Shown: in pieces, positions 1 through 7,658 of the stretch | Position numbering within the stretch: position 1 is the stretch's first letter | Layout of the letters: each line of letters starts with the position of its first letter | DNA from: Moraxella boevrei DSM 14165 | GTDB taxonomy: Bacteria; Pseudomonadota; Gammaproteobacteria; Pseudomonadales; Moraxellaceae | Direction: 5' to 3' | Assembly (NCBI RefSeq): GCF_000379845.1 | Contig: NZ_KB903811.1 | Location: 1 to 64,000, forward strand | DNA: 64,000 nucleotides | Program-made: the position numbers and the translations under genes | The notes under the pieces: model-generated | Databases searched by the model: none | What the model was told of the DNA's origin: nothing | What the model saw: only the letters and a program-made list of their open reading frames with translations

Positions 1-285
<285 letters not shown>

Positions 286-447
286 ATGCGTATATTTAAG
301 GGTAACGGCTATCGTGTATATTACGCACAACAAGGCGAAAAAATCTATTTGTTATTGCTAGGCGGTAGCAAAGACAAACAACAAACCGACATTAACAAAG
401 CAACAGCCATGTGGCAAGCTATCCAACAGGAGTTACAAAATGAATAA
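286..447 (+). pseudogene. HigB/RelE-superfamily toxin, 5' part lost to the IS3 insertion
   Basis: The first codon after the IS end opens a 53-codon frame matching only the C-terminal half of Gp49/HigB-like addiction toxins (about 100 aa in full). It contains GYRVYY, then a hydrophobic strand LLLLGGSKDKQQ, then DINKA. The N-terminal half is missing, so the toxin is most likely inactive. Its stop codon overlaps the antitoxin start by 8 bases, the usual toxin-then-antitoxin coupling. The ATG at 286 may be chance; no clear ribosome binding site precedes it apart from IS sequence. Confidence 0.75.
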
Positions 448-724
448 TACCATTAGCCGTTTTGATGTTGCAGACTATTTAACAGATGAAACACTTATTA
501 ACGCTTATTTAAATGAAATTCTAGCAGACGGCACGCCAAACGAGTTTATCCAAGCCCTTAATGACGTGGCAAGAGCTAGGGGTATGCATAATCTAGCAAA
601 AGATACAGGCATTAAGCGAGAGAGCCTGTATAAAAGCCTAACATCTGAAAAACCACGATTTGACACGATTTTTAGAATTATACAAGGCATGGGGCTACAG
701 CTTAGTTTAAGCCAAAAAATGTAG
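440..724 (+). CDS. HigA-like addiction module antidote protein
   Basis: This 94-aa protein is a full-length member of the putative addiction-module antidote family. It has an N-terminal segment (YLTDETLINAYLNEIL) and a C-terminal XRE-type helix-turn-helix (LAKDTGIKRESLYKSL, about residues 53-68) ending GMGLQLSL. Such proteins bind and neutralise a HigB-type toxin and repress their own promoter. The gene overlaps the truncated toxin gene by 8 bases. With the toxin cut by the IS, this antitoxin looks orphaned; it could still act as a repressor or buffer related toxins. Confidence 0.88.
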   Translation: MNNTISRFDVADYLTDETLINAYLNEILADGTPNEFIQALNDVARARGMHNLAKDTGIKRESLYKSLTSEKPRFDTIFRIIQGMGLQLSLSQKM

Positions 725-885
725 GGTTATTTTGCAAAAATGCCATATCTGATAATGATAAAGTGTGAAAACGTGAAAATAACCTTTACAAAGCTAGTAA
801 TAACAAGGGTTTTCACCATTTTCACGTTTTCTAGATAAATATATTTAAAAAGTGAAATACCCTAGATGATGATACTTTTGATGAC

Positions 886-1164
886 GTGGAAGCCGTGCTT
901 GAGTTGTTAAAAGAATATGGCTATAACCTTAACCGCCCCTATGCTGATACAATCAAGGGCAGTAAATTAACCAATTTAAAAGAGTTGAGAATACAAAGTA
1001 ATGGTAAGCCGTTAAGGGCGTTTTTTGTATTTGACCCATTACGGCAAGCAGTTGTATTGTGTGGCGGTGATAAAACAGGGGATAAACGCTTTTATAAAAA
1101 GATGATACCGCTAGCACAAAGCATTTACCAAAGCTATTTAGACCAGTTGGAGTTAAGCAAATGA
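886..1164 (+). CDS. HigB-like (phage Gp49-like) toxin, N-terminally shortened
   Basis: The protein has the conserved Gp49/HigB core: LLKEYGYNLNRPYADTIKGS, LKELRIQSNGKPLRAFFVFDP, VVLCGGDKTGDKRFYKKMIPLA. Members act as ribosome-dependent mRNA interferases. Family proteins run to about 110-117 aa, whereas the best available start (GTG at 886) gives 92 aa. The frame is open upstream to a TGA at 853 and the added residues (NTLDDDTFDD) also match the family, but no start codon is present there. About 20 N-terminal residues are therefore missing, and activity is doubtful. The gene overlaps the antitoxin by 4 bases (ATGA). Confidence 0.72.
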   Translation: MEAVLELLKEYGYNLNRPYADTIKGSKLTNLKELRIQSNGKPLRAFFVFDPLRQAVVLCGGDKTGDKRFYKKMIPLAQSIYQSYLDQLELSK

Positions 1165-1460
1165 GTTTTATAAGTCATGATGAATTTATAGCACGTTTAC
1201 CAAAAGAGCGACAAGAACGCATACAAGCAAAAGCCGAACAGCTAAAACAAGCCTATGAGTTATCACAACTTAGACAAACCGCCAAGCTATCACAATCAGA
1301 ATTAGCGGTAAAAATGGGCGTATCACAAGCCAACATTAGCAAGATAGAAAACGGCAAAGATGTGCATATATCCACGTTAAAACGCTATATTAAGGCGTTG
1401 GGCGGTGATTTGCGTATTAACGCCATTATGCCAACAGGTGAGCAGGTAGCGATTGTATAG
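1161..1460 (+). CDS. XRE-family antitoxin (HigA-like)
   Basis: This 99-aa protein has an N-terminal helical part and a clear XRE helix-turn-helix at about residues 42-75 (KLSQSELAVKMGVSQANISKIE). It ends in the short beta segment GGDLRINAIMP typical of antitoxins paired with Gp49-type toxins. It overlaps the toxin stop by 4 bases, so translation is coupled. It would neutralise the toxin and autorepress the operon. A hairpin terminator follows directly. Confidence 0.88.
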   Translation: MSFISHDEFIARLPKERQERIQAKAEQLKQAYELSQLRQTAKLSQSELAVKMGVSQANISKIENGKDVHISTLKRYIKALGGDLRINAIMPTGEQVAIV

Positions 1461-1467
1461 CACCAAA

Positions 1468-1496
1468 TAAAGGTTATCAGATGATAGCCTTTTTTA
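1468..1496 (+). terminator. Rho-independent terminator after the second TA pair
   Basis: Stem AAGGTTATC / GATAGCCTT (one G-U pair) with a short loop, followed by a run of T. Confidence 0.7.
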
Positions 1497-1662
1497 TTGT
1501 TTGGCGGTATTTGCAAAACAAACCCCATACAAAGAAAAAATCAAGCGGTTTTTCAAAGTTATAAAAAAGTATTTTCACAGGATAAAAAACAGACACGCCC
1601 GCCCACTAAAAGAGATATCTTTTTATCCCCAAAATAGCCCAAATTTGAAGTGACTTTGAAAA

Positions 1663-1685
1663 TTGTTGGTATATTTGTTGGTATA
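1663..1685 (+). repeat. Short tandem repeat of TTGTTGGTATA
   Basis: Two copies of TTGTTGGTATA spaced 12 bases apart lie in the AT-rich gene-free stretch 1497-1903, between the toxin-antitoxin genes and tRNA-Asp. No gene was recognised in the rest of that stretch. Confidence 0.6.
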
Positions 1686-1903
1686 AAAATTTTTATTTTT
1701 TTAAAATATTATATAAATCAATGATTTATATTATGAGTATGGTTTACGCCGTTCCGACCATACTGTTGTTTAAGGGTGTTCGTTATTGTTTGATAAATTA
1801 TGACATTTTTACGTTATCTTGCCAAAAATCGACCTAAACGATGAACGAAAAAAACTCAAATCAGGGGAGATTTGAGCTAAAAACTAAAAATACGTTTTAA
1901 ATA

Positions 1904-1980
1904 TGGCGCAGCGGACGGGACTCGAACCCGCGACCCCCGGCGTGACAGGCCGGTATTCTAACCAACTGAACTACCACTGC
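1904..1980 (-). tRNA. tRNA-Asp (GTC)
   Basis: The reverse complement folds as a 77-nt tRNA. The acceptor stem GCAGTGG pairs with CCGCTGC (one G-U). The anticodon loop is CTGTCAC (anticodon GTC), the T loop is GGTTCGAGTCC, and CCA is encoded. It lies next to tRNA-Val on the same strand. Confidence 0.96.
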
Positions 1981-2009
1981 AAGTAGTTTTGTGACGCCCA
2001 CTCAGATAG

Positions 2010-2085
2010 TGGTGGGTCGTGACGGATTCGAACCGCCGACATTCTGCGTGTAAGGCAGACGCTCTACCAACTGAGCTAACGACCC
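2010..2085 (-). tRNA. tRNA-Val (TAC)
   Basis: A 76-nt tRNA on the reverse strand. The acceptor stem GGGTCGT pairs with ACGACCC, the D arm is TAGCTCAGTTGGTAGAGC, the anticodon loop is CTTACAC (TAC), the T arm is GGCGGTTCGAATCCGTC, and CCA is encoded. It lies about 30 bases upstream of tRNA-Asp and is probably co-transcribed with it. Confidence 0.96.
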
Positions 2086-2214
2086 ATTGTCGTTGTGTGG
2101 TGCGTATTATATAGATTTTTTAGACAAGGTCAAGCATTATTTTTTGTTTTTTTGACAAATTTTATAAAATTTTTAAAAAATTGGTAAAAATCAAATAATT
2201 ACGATCTGAAGTTT

Positions 2215-2697
2215 TTACAAATATTTTTCAATTTCGCTTGCCAAAGCTTCTGGTTTGGTGGTCGGTGCGTAACGATTTGCCACGTCGCCATTCCGATCGA
2301 TTAAAAATTTGGTAAAATTCCACTTAATATTGTCAGTCAAAATGCCTTTGCCGTGGATTTGCGATTTTAAAAACTGATAAACAGGGTGTGTCTGCTCGCC
2401 ATTCACGTCAATTTTTGCCATTATCGGAAAACCCACGCCATAATTTATCTGACAAAACTCGCCAATTTTGTCATTTTCATCGGGTTCTTGTTGTCCAAAC
2501 TGGTTGCACGGAAAGCCGATAATCACCAAACCTTTGTCTTGGTATTTTTCAAAAAGTGTTTGTAAGCCTTGATATTGTGGGGTAAAACCGCATCTGCTCG
2601 CAGTATTGACAATCAAAACTACTTTGCCCGCCAATTGTGAAAATTCAAAATTTTGACCTGTTAAGTCGGTTGCTGATAATTGGTAAAAATTTGACAT
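2215..2697 (-). CDS. Glutathione peroxidase (thioredoxin-type, Cys form)
   Basis: A 160-aa thioredoxin-fold peroxidase that reduces hydrogen and lipid peroxides. The peroxidatic Cys lies in NTASRCGFTPQY, the catalytic Gln in FPCNQFGQQEP and the Trp/Asn in KWNFTKFL. The second Cys in FPCNQF is the resolving Cys of the forms that use thioredoxin. An open frame extends 20 codons upstream, but the ATG at 2697 is preferred because GAGG lies 4 bases upstream and MSNFYQLSA is the usual family start. No partner gene is adjacent. Confidence 0.93.
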   Translation of the reverse strand: MSNFYQLSATDLTGQNFEFSQLAGKVVLIVNTASRCGFTPQYQGLQTLFEKYQDKGLVIIGFPCNQFGQQEPDENDKIGEFCQINYGVGFPIMAKIDVNGEQTHPVYQFLKSQIHGKGILTDNIKWNFTKFLIDRNGDVANRYAPTTKPEALASEIEKYL

Positions 2698-2892
2698 AAC
2701 GCCTCGCTGTTTTTTTATTAAAAAATGTTTATCAATTTTAACACAAAAAGCTTTCACTTATGACCACAAAATGTTAAAATTAGAAGCTAAAATTTTTCCT
2801 TATCAATTTTTTACTACAATTATCCATAGATAGATTTAGTTCACTAGCTATGATTGTTTTTAAACCATATTTAATCTTGGAATACCTTGACT

Positions 2893-4323
2893 ATGCGATA
2901 TCAAAAATACTTTACTAAAGTTCTCACGACACTTACCTTGGGTGTCTTAGCCACTGCTACTCAGGCAGCCCCCCTTCCTTTTTTTGCAGGTTTAGGTACA
3001 ACTGGTGGAGCAACCAGTCACGGAGACACGCTATCTTCTGATACCTCACCCTTACGTGGTCCTGCCTTTACATCAAAAGCACCACAACTTATTTCCTTAT
3101 CAGCAGCCTGTCCTAATTTAATGGTCTTATCTGATGGTAAAGTAGCCGCATTATGTGTGGATTACTTAACACGACAACCAAAGCTGACATTATTTAGCCG
3201 TGATGGTAAACAATTATCACAGATTATGTTGAGTTCTGCTAGTCTATTAGGAAGTGTATATGCTTATGCCAATGAAAAAGATGAAATTGTTTATGTTGAT
3301 GCTTTCCATAATTTAAAAACGGTCAGTATTTTGAATCAAAATGGTAAGTGGACATTGCATAATTCTCTAGTACCAATTGCCCAACTTGCACGCACCATCA
3401 CTGCCCATTGTAATTATAAGCAACATTGTGATAGCGTGGTTGCAATTAATCCTGGTAGTAGTACCAATGATATCTGGTTTGCAACTCAGCACGGCGTTGT
3501 GGGTGTGGTTGATAGAGTTACAAAACGTGTCATTTCAAAGAAGTTAAACAAAGGGGAAAGTATTGCTAACTCTTTTTCTACAGCTTTAAACAACCGTGCT
3601 TCTGTGGTTACCACGCATGCAACTTATTTATTAGCTAAGGAAAACAACCAAATTGTTGTAAAATGGCGACAAGCCTATGATCGTGGTATTGCTCGTAAAC
3701 CAGGGCAGTTAAGTTGGGGTTCGGGTGCAACACCGACATTTTTTGGCACAAATGCAAACAACGATGAATATATCACGATAACTGATAATGCTCAACGCAT
3801 GAATTTGTTAGTTTATCGCACGCACGATGGTAAACAAATCTGTAAAGTCCCTTTGTTTAACAATAATAATTCAGGAACCGAAGACTCGTCAATTGCCTAT
3901 GGTAGAGGAATTGTGACTACATCAACTTATGGTTACCCTTATCCAAAATACCCAGATGGGGCTGGAAAATCTATTCCAAAAAAAGCAGCCTTTATCGGTG
4001 GTATGACCCGTGTTGACGTTAGAGCGGATGGCATGGGATGTGAAACCAAATGGACAAGCCCAATACGTTCATCAGCCTTACCAAAATTATCGATTCCTGA
4101 CAACCTGATTTACACTATTGAACGCACAGGTCCTAGCAAAGATGCCACTGCCTTGGATACCTATAACTTTGTTACTATGAATTGGGATACAGGATTAGTA
4201 AAATCTAGAAAATTTTGGAGTTTTGGTGCATTATCTAATCCATTACAAACTGCAGGTAATTTTGGTTTAGATAATAGTTACTGGCAAGGGACGATGAACG
4301 GTATTATTCGTATCAAACCATAA
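2893..4323 (+). CDS. Exported protein of unknown function, possibly beta-propeller-like
   Basis: This protein of about 476 aa was not recognised as a named family. The N-terminus (KYFTKVLTTLTLGVLATATQA) is a clear Sec signal peptide, so it is periplasmic or secreted. The mature part is Ser/Thr/Asn-rich with repeated short strand patterns such as DGKVAALCVDY, NDIWFATQHGVVGVVDRVTK and RMNLLVYRTHDGKQICKV. These resemble blades of PQQ- or YncE-like propellers, but no repeat was proven. A TTG at 2887 with GGAA 4 bases upstream is an alternative start. The gene stands alone and has its own terminator. Confidence 0.7.
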   Translation: MRYQKYFTKVLTTLTLGVLATATQAAPLPFFAGLGTTGGATSHGDTLSSDTSPLRGPAFTSKAPQLISLSAACPNLMVLSDGKVAALCVDYLTRQPKLTLFSRDGKQLSQIMLSSASLLGSVYAYANEKDEIVYVDAFHNLKTVSILNQNGKWTLHNSLVPIAQLARTITAHCNYKQHCDSVVAINPGSSTNDIWFATQHGVVGVVDRVTKRVISKKLNKGESIANSFSTALNNRASVVTTHATYLLAKENNQIVVKWRQAYDRGIARKPGQLSWGSGATPTFFGTNANNDEYITITDNAQRMNLLVYRTHDGKQICKVPLFNNNNSGTEDSSIAYGRGIVTTSTYGYPYPKYPDGAGKSIPKKAAFIGGMTRVDVRADGMGCETKWTSPIRSSALPKLSIPDNLIYTIERTGPSKDATALDTYNFVTMNWDTGLVKSRKFWSFGALSNPLQTAGNFGLDNSYWQGTMNGIIRIKP

Positions 4324-4340
4324 TTTAGCCCTCTCAAACA

Positions 4341-4377
4341 AAGCCCTTGATTGACAAAGCTCAAACAAGGGCTTTCT
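4341..4377 (+). terminator. Rho-independent terminator after the exported protein gene
   Basis: Stem AAGCCCTTG / CAAGGGCTT with a 16-base loop, followed by TTCTT. Confidence 0.75.
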
Positions 4378-4687
4378 TATATCCATTTAATGTAAGAATT
4401 TCTTGCGTTTTTAAAGTAATTGGTGTAATTTATACACTAATATAATGATTTAACCAACCTAGTAACATTTGTTTTGACAGAATAACTTAAAACATGTATT
4501 CATTAACATCTTGTTTATGATAAAAAGTGAAAGACATTACCTGTTTTCTCAAAAAAGACACCCATTAACAGTTATTTTCTCAAGTAAGTTTTTATACAAT
4601 TGCAGACTTTTATTATCGTTTTATAGTAACTTTTGATTGTGTAAGATTGTGAATACAAGTTCTTAAATACAAAGGCTTAATGGATTT
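4378..4687. other. AT-rich intergenic stretch, no gene recognised
   Basis: About 310 bases upstream of the HTH-aminotransferase gene. It holds scattered TATAAT-like hexamers but no hairpin, RNA or coding frame that could be assigned. Confidence 0.4.
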
Positions 4688-6280
4688 ATGACAACAATTA
4701 TTTTTGAAAACTCACTCAATGACCACAATGCTGACAAGCTCTCACAAGGCAAACGTCTAACCACGTTACGCAAAGCCAAGGGACTAACCACCGCCGAACT
4801 TGCACGGCTGATGACGGAAGCGGGGGCCAAAATCAGCCGTGCAGGGATTTCTAACTGGGAAAATGGCAAAAATGGTATTGTATCTAGCAAGCTGCCTGTG
4901 TTGGCAACGATTTTAGATTGTAGCGAAAGTTATTTGTTATCAGGCACGACTAAAAATGACTTTGGAAAAATAACACAAGAGCCTGTTGTTAAGCCAAGTT
5001 CTGAACATCATTTAACGCATTTTAGTCAAAATATTGAAGGTAGGCTTATGAAAACCTTAAAAAAATCATCAAAATTACAAAACGTTTGTTACGATATTCG
5101 TGGTCCTTTACTACAAAAAGCACAAGTAATGGAGGCACAAGGGCATAAAATTATCAAGCTAAATATTGGCAACCCTGCTCCCTTTAACCTTGATGCACCG
5201 CAAGAAATTCTGTCAGATGTTGCGGTTAATTTACCAAATGCCACAGGTTATTCTGATTCTAAGGGGATTTTTTCTGCTCGTAAGGCGATTTTGCAATATT
5301 ATCAAGGCAAAGGCTTGCTCGATGCAGTGGATGTCAATGATGTGTATGTAGGCAATGGCGTATCTGAGCTGATTGTGATGACCATGCAAGCCTTGCTCGA
5401 TGACGGTGATGAAATACTAATTCCGATGCCTGATTATCCTTTGTGGACGGCATCCGCGAATTTGGCGGGCGGTCGTGCGGTGCATTATTTGTGCAATGAA
5501 GATGATAATTGGCAACCTGATATTGCCGATATTGAAAGCAAAATCACAGAACGGACCAAAGGCATCGTGGTGATTAATCCCAATAATCCGACAGGGGCGT
5601 TGTATGCTACCGAAAATTTGCAAAAAATCGTGGCGTTAGCAGAAAAATACAATCTTGTGTTGATGGCGGATGAAATTTATGACCGTGTGTTGTATGATAA
5701 TGCTGTTCATATACCGCTTTGTACATTGGCAAAAAATTGTTTGGTTTTAAGCTATAATGGCTTGTCAAAATCGCACCGTATCGCAGGATTTCGCTCAGGT
5801 TGGCTGATGATTTCTGGCAAAAAAGACCACGCCAGTGACTTTATTGAAGGCTTAACCATGCTTGCTAGTATGCGATTATGTGCCAACGTCCCTGCCCAAC
5901 ACGCCATTCAGACCGCCATGGGGGGCTACCAAAGTATGCAAGCCTTGACGGCACCAACAGGGCGGTTGTATAAACAGCGTGAAATTGCGATTAGCCGTCT
6001 TAATGCGATTAAAGGCATCAGTTGCACTATGCCACAGGGGGCGTTTTACTGTTTTCCCAAAATTGACCGCACGGTATATCCGATTGAAGACGATATGCAA
6101 TTTTTAATGCAATTATTGGAAGAAGAAAAGGTGCTTATGGTACAAGGCACAGGCTTTAACTGGCACGAACCTGACCATTTTCGAGTGGTATTTTTGCCCA
6201 ATGAAGTGGATTTAAACGAAGCCATGGATAGATTAGAACGTTTTTTTGCCAAAAAACGTCAAGAATTTGGCACAAACTGA
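4688..6280 (+). CDS. Fusion of XRE helix-turn-helix domain and class I/II PLP aminotransferase (AlaA-like)
   Basis: A 530-aa protein. Residues about 20-85 form an XRE-type helix-turn-helix (KRLTTLRKAKGLTTAELARLM ... ISNWENGK). After a linker, residues 121-530 form a complete fold-type I aminotransferase of the AlaA/YfbQ group, which makes alanine from pyruvate and glutamate. Visible motifs are LNIGNPAPF, INPNNPTGALY, ADEIYDRVLYD, the PLP-lysine motif SYNGLSKSHRIAGFRSGW and the C-terminal FRVVFLPN. An internal ATG at 5048 (MKTLKKSS) matches the usual start of stand-alone AlaA, so two products are conceivable. The domains are in frame with no frameshift. It may be a moonlighting regulator, analogous to but distinct from GntR-type MocR proteins. 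Confidence 0.88.
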   Translation: MTTIIFENSLNDHNADKLSQGKRLTTLRKAKGLTTAELARLMTEAGAKISRAGISNWENGKNGIVSSKLPVLATILDCSESYLLSGTTKNDFGKITQEPVVKPSSEHHLTHFSQNIEGRLMKTLKKSSKLQNVCYDIRGPLLQKAQVMEAQGHKIIKLNIGNPAPFNLDAPQEILSDVAVNLPNATGYSDSKGIFSARKAILQYYQGKGLLDAVDVNDVYVGNGVSELIVMTMQALLDDGDEILIPMPDYPLWTASANLAGGRAVHYLCNEDDNWQPDIADIESKITERTKGIVVINPNNPTGALYATENLQKIVALAEKYNLVLMADEIYDRVLYDNAVHIPLCTLAKNCLVLSYNGLSKSHRIAGFRSGWLMISGKKDHASDFIEGLTMLASMRLCANVPAQHAIQTAMGGYQSMQALTAPTGRLYKQREIAISRLNAIKGISCTMPQGAFYCFPKIDRTVYPIEDDMQFLMQLLEEEKVLMVQGTGFNWHEPDHFRVVFLPNEVDLNEAMDRLERFFAKKRQEFGTN

Positions 6281-6295
6281 TTTTAAAAATCCAAC

Positions 6296-6332
6296 AAAAA
6301 AGCCGTTTGATACGATTAAACGGCTTTTTATT
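6296..6332 (+). terminator. Bidirectional terminator between the aminotransferase gene and truB
   Basis: Stem AAGCCGTTT / AAACGGCTT, 9-base loop, T run on the plus strand and A run on the other side. It can serve both convergent genes. Confidence 0.8.
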
Positions 6333-6350
6333 TGCTAAAAATTTTCTTAA

Positions 6351-7298
6351 TCACTGATGAATATTTACCAATTTTATCGGCTGTAAGCGTCCATTACTTT
6401 CCAACTTTGCCACGCCCAAAAATTCGTGATTGTGATTAAACAGGCGAATTTCTTGCACGTTTTCTGTTAAGCTATTTTCTATTAAAAGGCTTTGTTCGCT
6501 TGCCAAAGTTTTGACATTTAGGCGTTGCCCTTGTAAAATCCTAAAACTTTGCTCATTGTCTAACACAAGTTTTGGCAAAAACTTGACACATTCATCAGCA
6601 GGTTTTAACATCGCCAAACGCTTATCAAAATCCAACTTTTCAAAATCAGCAAGCGTGATAGCATTGGCAATGTCAAAATCACCTGTTTTAATACGGCGTA
6701 AAGCTATCAAATGCCCTACTGTACCCAATGCAACGGCAATATCTTCGCCAAGCACACGCACATAAGTCCCTTTAGAACAAGTAACAATTAATTTTAAAAA
6801 ATACTTATCAATTAAGGATAACTCTAAGGCAAAAATCTCGATTTCACGCGCCTGCCTTTCTATCTCAATACCTTCACGAGCCAGTTCATACAGCTTTTTG
6901 CCGTCTTTTTTTAAGGCAGAATACATGGGCGGAATTTGAGCAATTTTTCCCAAAAATTGTTGGGTAACTTTTATCAAATCATCAGATGTTATGGCTAAAA
7001 TTTCTTTGGTTTCAATGATTTGTCCCTCTGCATCGCCCGTGTCGGTTTTTTGCCCAAGCCTAACAATGGCCTCATACGATTTGTTAGCATCTAGTTGATA
7101 ATGGCTAAATTTTGTCGCATCGCCCAAACAAATCGGCAAAAGCCCTGTCGCCATAGGGTCTAGCGTGCCTGTATGCCCTGCTTTTTTGCTGTCGTGATTG
7201 GGCGATTTGAGTAAATATTTTACTTTTGACACCACTTGTTGCGATGTCATGCCTTGTGGTTTGTCAATGAGTAATACGCCTGAAATGATTTTTTTCAT
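6351..7298 (-). CDS. truB: tRNA pseudouridine(55) synthase TruB
   Basis: A 315-aa enzyme that isomerises U55 in the T loop of tRNAs. The catalytic Asp sits in GHTGTLDPMATGLL, followed by LGDATKFSHYQLDANKSYEA and VTCSKGTYVRVLGEDIA, all family signatures. The start ATG at 7298 (MKKIISGVLLIDKPQGMTS) matches the family N-terminus; an upstream in-frame extension of 25 residues has no family match. In enterobacteria truB follows rbfA in the nusA-infB operon. Here it lies 11 kb away on the same strand, alone. Confidence 0.95.
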   Translation of the reverse strand: MKKIISGVLLIDKPQGMTSQQVVSKVKYLLKSPNHDSKKAGHTGTLDPMATGLLPICLGDATKFSHYQLDANKSYEAIVRLGQKTDTGDAEGQIIETKEILAITSDDLIKVTQQFLGKIAQIPPMYSALKKDGKKLYELAREGIEIERQAREIEIFALELSLIDKYFLKLIVTCSKGTYVRVLGEDIAVALGTVGHLIALRRIKTGDFDIANAITLADFEKLDFDKRLAMLKPADECVKFLPKLVLDNEQSFRILQGQRLNVKTLASEQSLLIENSLTENVQEIRLFNHNHEFLGVAKLESNGRLQPIKLVNIHQ

Positions 7299-7658
7299 GA
7301 TTGATGATTTTTTATTGGTTATGTGATTGGGGTAAAAACAAAAATATGCGTGTGTTTTTAAACATTTGCACAAAATATCAAGGATTATTCACTAAAACGC
7401 CCAATATCCGATGATGTTATACTTTCTTTGACATTGCCGTTATCATCAGTAAATGCCGTTGGGTGAACTTGACTCTTAAGTTGGGTATAAGCCAATCGTT
7501 TGTGTTGCCAAAAACTGTTGCAATATTTTATTTTGTGTTCATTATAATACAGAATTTACCGTAAAACATCGCTTCAATGAAAATTTGGCAGGTGTTTTTA
7601 AATTAAACTCTAGACTGTGTTATAATTACTGTTTTTTTGGACAATTTGGGACATTATT
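7299..7658. other. Intergenic stretch with an unrecognised open frame on the minus strand
   Basis: Between truB and the SulP gene. On the minus strand a frame is open from about 7557 to a stop at 7385 (roughly 57 codons, containing FWQHKRLAYTQLKSQ), but it has no ATG and matches nothing recognised. It could be a gene remnant. The probable SulP promoter also lies here. Confidence 0.35.

Noticed and set aside
505-690. Minus-strand open frame across the first antitoxin gene
   Set aside because: It lies wholly inside the HigA-like coding region, has no family match and no ribosome site; a shadow of the real gene.
2010-2200. Possible phage attachment site at the tRNA-Val/Asp pair
   Set aside because: No integrase, no duplicated tRNA end and no phage genes are visible in the window.
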